A DNA stretch of 64,000 nt from Paenibacillus lacisoli (GCF_030580655.1 NZ_JAUQTB010000002.1:124001-188000), one strand, 5' to 3'. Counted from the first letter of the stretch, positions 1 through 8,127 are shown. Translations and numbers: made by a program. Notes: generated by a model from the sequence alone, not told the origin.

Positions 1-99
1 GAAGACCCGGAGCAGAATCATTTTTAGCAGCAGCAGGACAAACACGGTATAATACAGCGTCCGCATATAACTGCGGCTGTGGTTGGAGAAATTCATCAT
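1..99 (-). CDS. N-terminal fragment of a membrane protein, possibly LTA-synthase-type
   Basis: Only the first 33 codons are in the window; the gene runs off the left edge. The frame is open from ATG at 99 and encodes a short polar start followed by a hydrophobic helix (residues about 14-33). A weak ribosome site (GGAAGTGA) precedes the ATG and an extended -10 (TGCTATAAT) lies further upstream. The opening resembles the first membrane helix of LTA synthase/sulfatase-family proteins, but 33 residues cannot prove this. Any multi-pass membrane protein remains possible. Confidence 0.5.
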   Translation of the reverse strand, partial: MMNFSNHSRSYMRTLYYTVFVLLLLKMILLRVF

Positions 100-152
100 T
101 AACGTTCACTTCCAATGTAAAAATTTTGCTAAAAAACTGCCTGCATCCCGCT

Positions 153-158
153 ATTATA
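153..158 (-). promoter_or_regulatory. Extended -10 promoter element for the left-edge gene
   Basis: On the minus strand TGCTATAAT gives a perfect TATAAT with the TGn extension about 54 bases upstream of the ATG at 99. No clear -35 was found, which is acceptable for an extended -10 promoter. It shows that the left-edge gene is transcribed separately from the CuAO-N gene. Confidence 0.45.
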
Positions 159-221
159 GCATCTTCAGCCGATAGTTTCTAACACTGCGTTAACAAACCC
201 GCCTGCCAATATGATGTAAAA

Positions 222-254
222 TAAAAAGAGCCGCTGCTATAGCTGCAGGGCTCT
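222..254 (-). terminator. Intrinsic terminator
   Basis: AGAGCC and GGCTCT arms (227-232 and 249-254) are followed on the minus strand by TTTTTAT. It lies between the CuAO-N gene and the left-edge gene and would end transcription of the former. Confidence 0.7.
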
Positions 255-347
255 CGACCAGGTTTAGCACCAGCACTAGACCCGTAAAGGACTATGCTAG
301 TTCAAGTCTCGACATTTGATGATTTTTGCATGATGAAGCTCATGGCC

Positions 348-372
348 AGCGATGCTGTAAACCTGCATCGCT
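348..372. repeat. 8-bp perfect inverted repeat after the CuAO-N gene
   Basis: AGCGATGC and GCATCGCT are separated by nine bases, just downstream of the CuAO-N stop codon and without a U-tract. Together with the terminator at 222-254, and the stretch between them that can also pair in part, it makes a structured 3' UTR about 150 bases long. The rest of 100-389 holds no gene that I can support. Confidence 0.45.
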
Positions 373-389
373 GCTGACTCGGTATTAGT

Positions 390-1283
390 TTATTTTTCTT
401 CTGGTATTTCGAAGAATTGATTAAAATCCATGTCTTTTTGCCCAAGCTCCGTTCTTTTTCCATCTGGTGTAATAAATCCGTAAGATGCGGCTCCGATTGT
501 TCCCATATAGTAGTAGAAGGTGATTTTACTATTAATGATTGGCTTCACACCATCTTGTTCAATTAGATTAAAAGGATAGAAGAATAGCCCACTTTTACCC
601 TCATGTCCGCTTCTTGCGGTCCATAATTTCTGAGCATAATTCCCTACAATCTTGTAATAGTAAATACCATTCCCCCCAAGAATAAAGAACTGATCGGATT
701 TACCGCTGACAAATAGATATTCCTGGCTTTGACTTTCATTTTTAACATCTGGCTCTTTTAGCAGAGAGAGTCGAGGATAGGCTAAAGCGGCCGTACGGGA
801 CTCCGACAATTTTTTAGATTTATATTTATGGATAAGTGCTTCATTTGCTTTTGCAATGCTGACCGTCCGGGTTTTAGCATTCCAAACGACTCCCGCATTG
901 GAGGACTCCGCAATAAATCTTAGGGGAACCATAACTCTGCCCTTTTCAATCGATGAAGGTGCTGATAAAGCGACTTGTTTTCCTCCAACGGTTGCTGTTT
1001 TCTGGCCTGCGACCAACTTCACCGTATCATGATCGCGAGTAATCGTTATTGTTTTCGAAGCGTTATCCCATGTTATAGATACACCCGGTATTTGTTGAAC
1101 GACATTTAGAGGTACGATCGCCGAGCCATTCTTGATATAAGGATGCGTATCTGTTTTCACTTCCGAGTTATTCACTTCAACTTGAATGTCTTTTTGAATC
1201 TCGTTGGAAGGGGCTGCCATAGCACTTCCTGCAAAAGCAGCAAACATGGATAATAACATCAAACTGATTTTGAATGATTTCAT
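390..1283 (-). CDS. Secreted copper amine oxidase N-terminal domain protein
   Basis: A 297-residue exported protein. Residues 1-23 form a signal peptide ending in AMA/A. Residues about 35-145 match the copper-amine-oxidase-like N-terminal domain (PF07833) so common in Paenibacillus, with its two typical strands VPLNVVQQ and MVPLRFIAESSNAGVVWN. The C-terminal half (about 150-297) is not recognised and is rich in aromatic residues. The domain is usually a surface or wall-binding module, not an amine oxidase. The start is supported by AGGAGGAG six bases upstream. The gene is visibly more AT-rich than its neighbours. Function beyond surface localisation is unknown. Confidence 0.85.
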   Translation of the reverse strand: MKSFKISLMLLSMFAAFAGSAMAAPSNEIQKDIQVEVNNSEVKTDTHPYIKNGSAIVPLNVVQQIPGVSITWDNASKTITITRDHDTVKLVAGQKTATVGGKQVALSAPSSIEKGRVMVPLRFIAESSNAGVVWNAKTRTVSIAKANEALIHKYKSKKLSESRTAALAYPRLSLLKEPDVKNESQSQEYLFVSGKSDQFFILGGNGIYYYKIVGNYAQKLWTARSGHEGKSGLFFYPFNLIEQDGVKPIINSKITFYYYMGTIGAASYGFITPDGKRTELGQKDMDFNQFFEIPEEK

Positions 1284-1390
1284 CGAATTCTCCTCCTACT
1301 GGTTACGTTCTTTACCTATAACGTGCACAGAGGAAAATAGTTACATATTATTATGAAAGAGCAACTACACGCTCATATTGCATGAAACGC

Positions 1391-1415
1391 AAAAAAAGAC
1401 ATAATGAACATGTCT
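1391..1415 (-). terminator. Intrinsic terminator of the WYL regulator
   Basis: AGACAT and ATGTCT arms with a seven-base loop, followed on the minus strand by seven T. The hairpin is nearly the same as the one at 4033-4058. Confidence 0.75.
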
Positions 1416-1470
1416 CTTTCTGAACGCTTTAATGATTCTGTTTAGATACTCTCTTTCAAACATCCGTTCG

Positions 1471-2451
1471 TTATCCTTCGCACAGCTTCATCTTCTCATA
1501 ATGCTCTGCCAGGCTGCTACTCACTTCAGCAAGCTTCTCTACAAGCCCAAAGGGCTCCAGAATGGTTAAAGTTCTGCCATAAGGCAGTAGAAAATACGGC
1601 ACATAGGTTAGTAAGGACGGCTGCCCTAACTGAAATACAGCCTTCCCCGCTTCCCGTTCCTGCAGCGCATGACCAAAGAGCCAATGCTGACAAAGTTCAT
1701 TTAACACCTGTTCTTGTCCCTGAATGATTACATTAATCAGCTGGTGCGAATTCAACGAGTCCGGCAGGAGATTTCTCATCAAAAAGTCCTTGGCTGAAAA
1801 TCCGGCCGGGCGTTCAAAACGCCGTTTGGTCTCGGGCACCGCTGTAATCCGGTCGACACGAAAGCTTCGAAGCTCTTCACGCAAACTGCAATATCCAACC
1901 GTGTACCAGCTTCCCTTCCAGTAAACGATCCCGTACGGGTCCAATTCTCGGGCAGCGGGTGCAGTGCGCCTTCCCTTGTCATACATGATGCTTAGCGTTA
2001 TTCCCTGTGATGCCGCCTCTTCCAGTATCTCAAGGTGCGATTTCTGCTTATCTGTGATCGGTGGATAGATGACCGACATACCGTCGTGGTGCCTGTTGAT
2101 TTCATCAAGTTGGTCATCATTGGTATACAGCTTCAGCTTGTTAACGGCACGATTCAGTGCTTCTGTATACGGGTATCCAGATTCTGCTGCGAAGATGGAA
2201 GCATGGACAAGTGCCTTCTGCTCTTCCATGTCGAAACGAAGCGGCGACTCGATAAAGTGATTCAGGAGCCGATAACCGCCGTTGGGTCCCGAATCAGCGA
2301 TAATCGGTACTCCACTGGCACACAAAGAGTCGATATAACGATAAACGGTGCGTATATGTACCTCCAGCTGATCCGACATCTGCTGGGCGTTCATCTGCTT
2401 TCCTGACCGGAGCATCCAGAGGATCGACAGCATTTGATCTGTTTTGGACAT
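1471..2451 (-). CDS. HTH/WYL-domain transcriptional regulator (YafY type)
   Basis: A 326-residue DNA-binding regulator. An N-terminal helix-turn-helix (QMNAQQMSDQLEVHIRTVYR) is followed by a WYL domain (residues about 135-215, with VYWKGSWYTVGYC and the FRVDRI signature) and a WCX-like C-terminal extension. WYL domains bind small ligands or nucleic acid. I place the start at the ATG of MSKTDQM because AAAGGTGT sits just before it; the longer frame to 2511 has no ribosome site. It lies 73 bases after the DinB gene on the same strand and may be co-transcribed with it. The target is not shown by the sequence. Confidence 0.88.
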   Translation of the reverse strand: MSKTDQMLSILWMLRSGKQMNAQQMSDQLEVHIRTVYRYIDSLCASGVPIIADSGPNGGYRLLNHFIESPLRFDMEEQKALVHASIFAAESGYPYTEALNRAVNKLKLYTNDDQLDEINRHHDGMSVIYPPITDKQKSHLEILEEAASQGITLSIMYDKGRRTAPAARELDPYGIVYWKGSWYTVGYCSLREELRSFRVDRITAVPETKRRFERPAGFSAKDFLMRNLLPDSLNSHQLINVIIQGQEQVLNELCQHWLFGHALQEREAGKAVFQLGQPSLLTYVPYFLLPYGRTLTILEPFGLVEKLAEVSSSLAEHYEKMKLCEG

Positions 2452-2524
2452 AGGAACACACCTTTCTGCCGCTGGGTGTATGGGTCTGGGTGAATTGGTA
2501 TTGTTATTCATACTTTAAGTGATT

Positions 2525-3022
2525 TCAAGTGAGCGGTTCTGCGCCCTGTTCAAGCCAACTTTCGTACGTTGGCCCGTATACTTCCGGAACACGCAGACCA
2601 GCTTGTCTCATCAGGACGGTCATTTGCCCCCTATGATGTGCCTGATGCATTAAGGTAAAATGCAGTGAAGCTCCATTCGCCCACGGCTCGCCCATCATCT
2701 CTATCGTGTCATGAAGACGATGATCGTCCCACTGCGTCTGAACAGCATTCAGCAGAGCCCGGCTGATCCGGCTATATTCCCTTGCAATCAGATCCGCTAT
2801 GTTCGCTTCTTTGGCGTCGTTGTCCGGTTCGTCAAAAGCAAGTCCGCAATGGGTCATGTAATGGAGCGATTCGACAAGATGCCACGCCAACTGTCCCAGC
2901 GTTCGTCGCTCTGGAGCAATGATCTGAGATAAGGATTCATTCGTCAAAGCGTTCATGACCTTTTCTGTTATCTGCATTTCCCGGGTCCATTCGTCTGCAA
3001 ATTCAGTGATTCTTACATACAT
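2525..3022 (-). CDS. DinB family protein
   Basis: A 165-residue four-helix protein of the DinB/YfiT metalloenzyme family. The three metal-binding histidines are visible: WHLVES near residue 47 and HQAHHRG near residue 127. Members include bacillithiol-dependent transferases and DNA-damage-induced proteins; nothing here says which activity this one has. GGAGGG favours the ATG at 3022 (spacing six) over the ATG at 3028 (no spacing). It precedes the WYL regulator, and DinB proteins are often found beside such regulators. Confidence 0.85.
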   Translation of the reverse strand: MYVRITEFADEWTREMQITEKVMNALTNESLSQIIAPERRTLGQLAWHLVESLHYMTHCGLAFDEPDNDAKEANIADLIAREYSRISRALLNAVQTQWDDHRLHDTIEMMGEPWANGASLHFTLMHQAHHRGQMTVLMRQAGLRVPEVYGPTYESWLEQGAEPLT

Positions 3023-3132
3023 GTGCATCCCTCCAACAGCTTGATAAGGTAGTTACAGATGCAGTATATAAGATAATCCCTGACAGTTATGGTCAGTGAT
3101 TTGCCAAATTCATGATTGAATTGGTGTCATGG

Positions 3133-3330
3133 TTAAAGGCTTCCTGATTGCATAGCAGCCTTTGGAATTCTACTTACCTCGCCTATCTCATATAGCGCTG
3201 CCATATGCCACCATGCTCCATCCCATTTTTGACGGGTCAGCTCCCTGCAGTCCTTCTCAAAATGCGGAGCAGATTCAAGATACCTTACAGATTTTTTGAT
3301 AGCCGATTGAATTATCTGATTTATTCTCAT
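3133..3330 (-). CDS. Small hypothetical protein
   Basis: A 65-residue protein with AAAGGAGAG at good spacing before the ATG, so very likely translated. The N-terminal half is amphipathic and basic; the middle has a tryptophan-rich stretch (KWDGAWWHMAALYE). No family was recognised. It lies 36 bases downstream of the Cdd1-like gene on the same strand and may be co-transcribed. It could also be a shortened remnant of a longer enzyme, because the ending looks abrupt. Confidence 0.55.
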   Translation of the reverse strand: MRINQIIQSAIKKSVRYLESAPHFEKDCRELTRQKWDGAWWHMAALYEIGEVSRIPKAAMQSGSL

Positions 3331-3366
3331 CGGCAGCTCTCCTTTTTAAGGATCCGGAGCCCAAGC

Positions 3367-3810
3367 TTAATCTGGCCGATTCGCATATCCGTTAGCAGCC
3401 CTGTACGTTTTTCTTTCTTCCGTAAAGTCCCACCACTGCTTGTCTGAGCCAGGATGATTCGCAACGAACACGATTAATCTGAATTGATCCTCTACACATG
3501 GATCTATTCTTACCTTGATCAATCTTTCCAGATCTTCGAATAATGCGGCTCCATCTCGATTTTTTAATTCATTTAATTCATAATACCCCAGCTTCATTAG
3601 ATCTTTTGCAAATTGCGGTCCAATAGAAGGCACACTTTGAAATTCGGACAATGCCTTTATTTCTCTGGCTCTTTCACTCGTAACCTTCAAAATGAAAGAG
3701 AGATCTTCCAATGACAGTTTATGTATTTCATTTAACCGTGATTTGTGAGCTCTCAGCCTCTGCCGTTCCTGGGCCGTTAATTCTAATTTAGGAGTTTTAT
3801 TTTTTTTCAT
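3367..3810 (-). CDS. Cdd1-like helix-hairpin-helix protein
   Basis: A 147-residue protein. The segment FQSVPSIGPQFAKDLMKLGY is a helix-hairpin-helix of the Cdd1 family (PF11731, named pathogenicity locus in databases but of unknown function). It is followed by the family's conserved aspartate/cysteine stretch (RIDPCVEDQFRLIVFVANH) and the terminal WWDF motif. The lysine-rich N-terminus is an extension. Such HhH folds bind DNA backbone non-specifically, which is inference here. A GGGGGAG ribosome site precedes the ATG. Confidence 0.8.
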   Translation of the reverse strand: MKKNKTPKLELTAQERQRLRAHKSRLNEIHKLSLEDLSFILKVTSERAREIKALSEFQSVPSIGPQFAKDLMKLGYYELNELKNRDGAALFEDLERLIKVRIDPCVEDQFRLIVFVANHPGSDKQWWDFTEERKTYRAANGYANRPD

Positions 3811-4032
3811 TGTACTCCCCCCGCTAACTCCTCATGTAAATAAAGAGGATTTGTATTGTTATATATTCTTGGGTTTAGAACATTCTCCTTTATTAGTATC
3901 CGGTGACTGATGACATGCTGAAACATCAAGCAGCTGCCCGCAATCCATCGGCTTTCTTTTTTCAATTCATTGGTGTGAGGTTTACCTGGTCGGATCTGAG
4001 ACAACTTATTTTGTCCAAAATGCCTACAGCAC

Positions 4033-4058
4033 AAAAAGAGACATTATGAACATGTCTC
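4033..4058 (-). terminator. Intrinsic terminator of the formate/nitrite channel gene
   Basis: GAGACAT and ATGTCTC arms with a seven-base loop, then TTTTT on the minus strand. It is nearly identical to the terminator at 1391-1415. The stretch 3811-4079 otherwise holds nothing convincing. Confidence 0.78.
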
Positions 4059-4079
4059 TCCTCAAATCTATTCAATGAT

Positions 4080-4889
4080 TCAGTTCTTATAATTTAATTT
4101 GTTGTTATTGGCATTGCGGCGTACCGGTGAAATGAACCAATAAGCCATGCCGACAAACACTGCTCCACCCACGATGTTGCCCAAAGTGACAGGGATCATA
4201 TTGTGCAGCCAGCCGCCCATCGTAACCGTCGCAGGATGTCCCGGCAGCAGCAGCGCTGTCGTCAGCAGCGTCATATTCGCTACGCTGTGTTCATAGCCGC
4301 TCGTAATGAAGGCAAACAGGCACCACCAGATCAGGACGAGCTTCGCAATGTCTTCCTTGGCACGGCTGGACATCCAGATAGCCAGACACACGAGCCAGTT
4401 ACACAGAATCCCGCGGAAGAACAGCATATAGACTGGCATGCTCATTTTGGCCGCTGCAGCTTTGAAGATCAGATGATCCGCCCCTGCTTTATCAAATAAT
4501 CCAGTACCCAGCACGAGCAGGCTGAGGACCACCGCACCCAGAAGGTTACCAAAGAACACCAGCACCCAGTTGATGGACAAATCCTTGGCCGTTGTTCTTT
4601 TCGACAATGTACTCATCGTAAAAAACATGTTATTCCCTGTAAACAATTCCGAGCCGGCAAAAATGACGAGGGTCAGTGCGATACCAAACGCTGCTCCCAT
4701 CAAGGTCTGCTGTAGTGGCGAATGTGCTGCGGCAAGCGGAGCTCCAATGGAAAAAATCAGAATAATACCAATTCCCACGTAAGCACCTGCCAGCATGGCC
4801 GAAGCAAAATACCGCACCATACTTTCATACATTTTCTCTTTCTTCTTAACGGCTGCTTCTATAATCCCCTGAACGGATTCCGTAAACAT
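4080..4889 (-). CDS. Formate/nitrite transporter (FocA/NirC family)
   Basis: A 269-residue inner-membrane channel with six predicted membrane helices. It shows the family signatures: the FAGSELFTGNNM loop, and GYEHSVANM with the central pore histidine found in FocA/NirC. These pentameric channels pass formate, nitrite or hydrosulfide; the sequence alone does not decide the substrate. GGAGGGGAAG precedes the ATG. The promoter carries an FNR-like site (4961-4976) at an activating position, which points to anaerobic control and therefore to formate or nitrite. Confidence 0.9.
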   Translation of the reverse strand: MFTESVQGIIEAAVKKKEKMYESMVRYFASAMLAGAYVGIGIILIFSIGAPLAAAHSPLQQTLMGAAFGIALTLVIFAGSELFTGNNMFFTMSTLSKRTTAKDLSINWVLVFFGNLLGAVVLSLLVLGTGLFDKAGADHLIFKAAAAKMSMPVYMLFFRGILCNWLVCLAIWMSSRAKEDIAKLVLIWWCLFAFITSGYEHSVANMTLLTTALLLPGHPATVTMGGWLHNMIPVTLGNIVGGAVFVGMAYWFISPVRRNANNNKLNYKN

Positions 4890-4933
4890 GTTCTTCCCCT
4901 CCGTGAATGCTTCTCTGTATTGGTTGTGTCCAA

Positions 4934-4939
4934 ATTATA
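4934..4939 (-). promoter_or_regulatory. -10 element of the formate/nitrite channel promoter
   Basis: TATAAT on the minus strand, 45 bases upstream of the ATG at 4889. No TTGACA lies at the proper distance. The space is taken by the FNR-like site, as expected for a class II activated promoter. Confidence 0.6.
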
Positions 4940-4960
4940 TAGTCATTCCGAAGGGGAAAA

Positions 4961-4976
4961 CGTGACATCGGTCATA
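4961..4976 (-). promoter_or_regulatory. FNR/CRP-like site
   Basis: Read on the minus strand the site is TATGA-N6-TCACG, eight of ten positions of the consensus TGTGA-N6-TCACA used by Bacillus Fnr. Its centre is about 29 bases upstream of the TATAAT, which puts it near -41.5 from the predicted start of transcription, the classical activating position. The match and spacing are seen; regulator identity is inferred. Confidence 0.55.
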
Positions 4977-5031
4977 CTTTTATTAAATATTTATCAATGA
5001 TTTGAACAGCAGCTCTGTTTACCGGCTGAAC

Positions 5032-5058
5032 GAATAAACTGCCGGCAGAAGCCGGCAG
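5032..5058 (-). terminator. Intrinsic terminator of the YiaA/B gene
   Basis: CTGCCGGC and GCCGGCAG arms with a four-base loop, followed on the minus strand by TTTATTCG. Confidence 0.7.
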
Positions 5059-5083
5059 TCCGTAAGATTGAGCTATTTAAATT

Positions 5084-5560
5084 CTACAGTTGAATATCTC
5101 TTCCAGCATCCTGCTCGGCCAAAATCTCGTTGTCCTCCGCATTGTCTCTCGTTACTTTCTGAACGCCGATGGCGCTGTACGAAATCAATAAAATAACGGC
5201 TATGTAGTATCCTTTTACATTCAACTCGAAATCAGCATTAAACAGGCCGATCGCGAACATCGCATAGCCGATAATCAAACCTGCGATGGACATCCCCGTA
5301 AATGCCGCTGTATTTCTCATCCGGTGTTTCGGGTTATCCCGTCTCGCTTCCCGGTCCTCCGTATTATCGCGCACGACTTTCTGTACCACAATGCAGCTGA
5401 TCGTAATGAGCACCATGCACAGCAGATAGTACCCTTTCACGTTTAGCTGCCAATCCGCATTGTACACGCCGATGCAGAACAGAAAGAGACCTGCTGCCAA
5501 TGCAAAATAGGATGCCAGTGTAAATGCTGCTGTATTCCGTTTGCTGTACCTTCGATTCAT
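5084..5560 (-). CDS. YiaA/YiaB family membrane protein
   Basis: A 158-residue membrane protein built from two copies of the YiaA/B two-helix domain (PF05360). RNTAAFT opens each copy, NVKGYY recurs in the middle and QKV(V/T)RDN closes each, so the duplication is obvious by eye; four membrane helices in total. The function of the family is unknown. I chose the ATG at 5560 (GGGGAGAGG before it) over the longer frame at 5608. A TATAGT at 5610-5615 would start transcription near 5603, which makes the longer start impossible if that promoter is used. Confidence 0.82.
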   Translation of the reverse strand: MNRRYSKRNTAAFTLASYFALAAGLFLFCIGVYNADWQLNVKGYYLLCMVLITISCIVVQKVVRDNTEDREARRDNPKHRMRNTAAFTGMSIAGLIIGYAMFAIGLFNADFELNVKGYYIAVILLISYSAIGVQKVTRDNAEDNEILAEQDAGRDIQL

Positions 5561-5736
5561 GTAAGGAATTCCTCTCCCCGCTTTGGATAAATTAGGATAT
5601 ACCTCCATTACTATACCGTGCCGTTCGGATAAAATACTACTGTATTTTTTGAAATTCAGCCTCTAAGCTGCTTTACAAATTCATCGAGTCATGTCGATCA
5701 GGTGGCTGTGCAAGCATATAAGCCCTCTTCTCCAGC

Positions 5737-5773
5737 ATAAAAAAGAACAAGCCTGTACAGCACAGACTTGTTC
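5737..5773 (-). terminator. Intrinsic terminator of the galU operon
   Basis: GAACAAG and CTTGTTC arms with inner CTGT/ACAG pairs, then a TTTTTT run on the minus strand. It closes the four-gene operon. Confidence 0.8.
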
Positions 5774-5792
5774 ATCATTTTAACGGCTGTTC

Positions 5793-6665
5793 TTATACCA
5801 GCTGCGAAGCAAGCTGCTTCAGGTAAGGCTTCAGCATCGGCTGAAGCTCCCTGCGCATCAGACCCATTTCGAGAATCGCCTGCATATAGCCAAACTGATC
5901 CCCGATATCATACCGGCGTCCCTCGAGTTCCAGTCCTAGCAGCCCTTCCAGCCTGGCAGCTTCCTTCAGCGCATCTGTCAGCTGGTATTCCCCTCCGGCT
6001 CCGCGTTCAATGCGCTCTAGAATCGGGAAGATGGATGGCTTGAGGATATAGCGCCCCATGACTGCGGTGTTGGAGGGGGCGTCTTCAACCGCAGGCTTCT
6101 CCACCAGATTCGTCACTTCATGGACACGATGATGGACTCCGTTCGAAGCAATAATTCCGTATTTGCTAACCTCGACCGGTTCGACCTGACGGACTCCAAC
6201 GATCTGACAATCTGTCTGTTCATACAGGTGGATCATCTGCGACAGAGCCGGCGGATCCGAGACCATAATATCGTCACCGAGCAGCACGGCGAACGGATCA
6301 ACCCCGATGAACTGGCGGGCGCAGCCGATGGCATGACCGAGACCGAGGGGCTCCTTTTGTCGGATAAAATGAATGCTGGCCATCTCACTGATTGCCTGGA
6401 CTTCCTCCAGCAGCTGGCGTTTTCCTTTGGAATGAAGCGAATATTCAAGTTCTACGGATTTGTCAAAATGATCTTCGATCGATTTCTTATTACGTCCAGT
6501 CACAATAATGATATTTTCAATTCCCGACTGGACTGCTTCCTCGACGATATACTGAATGGCCGGTTTATCTACGATGGGCAGCATTTCTTTAGGCTGCGCC
6601 TTCGTCGCAGGCAGGAACCGGGTTCCCAGACCGGCGGCCGGAATAACGGCTTTTTTGATTTTCAT
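5793..6665 (-). CDS. galU: UTP-glucose-1-phosphate uridylyltransferase
   Basis: A 290-residue cytoplasmic enzyme that makes UDP-glucose from UTP and glucose-1-phosphate. The nucleotide-binding start AGLGTRFLPATKA, the KEMLP segment, LGDDI (metal aspartates) and the EKP and GEYQLTDAL stretches are all intact, and the length is normal. AAAGGAGTG precedes the ATG, two bases after the GtrA stop, so it is the last gene of the GT39-GT2-GtrA operon. That position suggests it supplies the UDP-glucose used by the GT2 enzyme upstream. No frameshift or missing residue seen. Confidence 0.95.
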   Translation of the reverse strand: MKIKKAVIPAAGLGTRFLPATKAQPKEMLPIVDKPAIQYIVEEAVQSGIENIIIVTGRNKKSIEDHFDKSVELEYSLHSKGKRQLLEEVQAISEMASIHFIRQKEPLGLGHAIGCARQFIGVDPFAVLLGDDIMVSDPPALSQMIHLYEQTDCQIVGVRQVEPVEVSKYGIIASNGVHHRVHEVTNLVEKPAVEDAPSNTAVMGRYILKPSIFPILERIERGAGGEYQLTDALKEAARLEGLLGLELEGRRYDIGDQFGYMQAILEMGLMRRELQPMLKPYLKQLASQLV

Positions 6666-6667
6666 TG

Positions 6668-7093
6668 TTAAGCACTCCTTTCATTCTCTCCCTGCATAAC
6701 CATGTGCTCTGCTGCCCGGAATACCCAAAAACGGCTGGCTGCAAAGTTTAACCCCATACCGCTGACGGTGGCTGTAATTTTGCTGAATACAAGCCCCCAT
6801 CCAAGCAGGTGATCTGCTGCATAGAGGATAAGTGTAGCGAACAGCAGTACGATCAGGTTGGTCAGAATAAACCGAAACATTTCCGTACTCCGGCGCTGTC
6901 TTCGTTCATCCCGAAATGTCCATCGACCATTCCACAGGTAGCTGTTCAATACGCCGCAGGAATAGGAAATGATCTGAGCGGTCAGAGCAGAATATCCGGC
7001 GGCGGACAGAATAGTGAAAATGAACATATCCACCGCCGTATTCAGTATGCCAACCACCCCGAACTTGACCAGCGCTGCCCAGGTTTTACTCAT
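6668..7093 (-). CDS. GtrA family membrane protein (lipid-linked sugar flippase)
   Basis: A 141-residue protein with four membrane helices and the GtrA-family features: FGVVGILNTAVD in helix 1 and NFAASRFWVF near the end. GtrA proteins are thought to flip undecaprenyl-phosphate-linked sugar across the membrane. The ATG at 7093 overlaps the last eight bases of the GT2 gene, a sign of translational coupling. The longer frame to 7216 is only an antisense-free overlap with GT2 and has no ribosome site. The length at this start is that of the family. Confidence 0.85.
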   Translation of the reverse strand: MSKTWAALVKFGVVGILNTAVDMFIFTILSAAGYSALTAQIISYSCGVLNSYLWNGRWTFRDERRQRRSTEMFRFILTNLIVLLFATLILYAADHLLGWGLVFSKITATVSGMGLNFAASRFWVFRAAEHMVMQGENERSA

Positions 7094-8072
7094 GACGGGC
7101 TGCTGCAGCGCTGCGCCGTCCATGCGCAGCCGAACCGGCTGCAGGATGCATCTCCCTGACAATGTACAACGGACGTGCCTTCGTCTCATCATAGATCCGG
7201 CCCACGTATTCGCCAAGAATACCCAGCATGATCAGGATAAAGCCATTGAAAATCAGCATGATGCTGATCATGGACGGCCAGCCTTTCAGCGTGTTATCCG
7301 TAAAAATAGCCAGATAGATCACACTCAGCAGATAGATGAAGCCTCCTGCGGAGAGCAGAGCACCCAGATAACCGGCCAGCTTCAACGGCTTATAGGAGAA
7401 GGATGTAATACCGTCCAGGCACAGCTTCAGCATCCGCTTTAAGGGATATTTGGTCTCTCCGGCAAGCCGCTCATCCCGTTCATATTCAATCGCAGTCTGA
7501 CGGAAGCCGACCCAGCTGACCAAACCGCGGACGAACCGGTTCTTCTCTGGCAGCCGCTTCATTTCATCACACACCTTACGATCGATCAGACGGAAATCCC
7601 CGGTATCCACGGGTATATCTGTATCTGTAGAGGCACGAAGTACACGATAAAACATGCTGGCTGACCACTTCTTGAAACGGGTCTCCCCGCTTCGTTTGGT
7701 CCGGCGGGCATAGACGACCTCGTAGCCCTCTTTCCATTTGGCAATCATGTCGATAATCAGCTCTGGTGGGTCCTGAAGATCCGCGTCAATGATAACTATT
7801 GCGTCACCTGCTGCATAATCCATTCCTGCCGTAATTGCGATCTGATGGCCGAAGTTGCGTGAGAAGTCAATGAGCTTGACGGTATCATCCCATCTTCCGT
7901 AGTCAGTAATGATCTCGGCACTGCGGTCCACGCTGCCGTCATTGACGAACAGCAGCTCATAATTTTCGCCGATGGAGCCCATGACCTTCTTCAGACGCCG
8001 GTATGTCTCCTGAATGACGGCCTCTTCGTTGTACATCGGGATAATGATGCTGTAACGGATTTGTCCAGTCAT
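7086..8072 (-). CDS. Family 2 glycosyltransferase, polyprenyl-phosphate sugar transferase
   Basis: A 328-residue membrane enzyme like B. subtilis YkcC/CsbB and GtrB. The GT-A domain (residues 1-230) shows SIIIPMYNEE, the NDGS stretch, the IDADLQDPPE metal site and DTGDFRL. Two C-terminal membrane helices (about 235-260 and 270-295) precede a basic tail. The family moves glucose (or another sugar) from a nucleotide sugar to undecaprenyl phosphate on the inner face. AAGGAGG precedes the ATG. It follows the GT39 gene and overlaps gtrA. The sugar being glucose is inferred from galU in the same operon. Confidence 0.9.
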   Translation of the reverse strand: MTGQIRYSIIIPMYNEEAVIQETYRRLKKVMGSIGENYELLFVNDGSVDRSAEIITDYGRWDDTVKLIDFSRNFGHQIAITAGMDYAAGDAIVIIDADLQDPPELIIDMIAKWKEGYEVVYARRTKRSGETRFKKWSASMFYRVLRASTDTDIPVDTGDFRLIDRKVCDEMKRLPEKNRFVRGLVSWVGFRQTAIEYERDERLAGETKYPLKRMLKLCLDGITSFSYKPLKLAGYLGALLSAGGFIYLLSVIYLAIFTDNTLKGWPSMISIMLIFNGFILIMLGILGEYVGRIYDETKARPLYIVREMHPAAGSAAHGRRSAAAARHE

Positions 8073-8127
8073 TTGCGTTGCCTCCTTTTAGGTTTGATGG
8101 TCTTTTTCAGACTAAGCGTATTTAGGA

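Noticed and set aside
260-320. tRNA-like TTCAAGTC stretch on the plus strand
   Set aside because: It resembles a T loop, but the stem does not pair and no acceptor, D or anticodon arm could be placed.
3807-4034. 75-codon frame on the minus strand before the Cdd1-like gene
   Set aside because: It begins at a TTG inside the terminator of the channel gene, has no ribosome site, and its composition is not protein-like.
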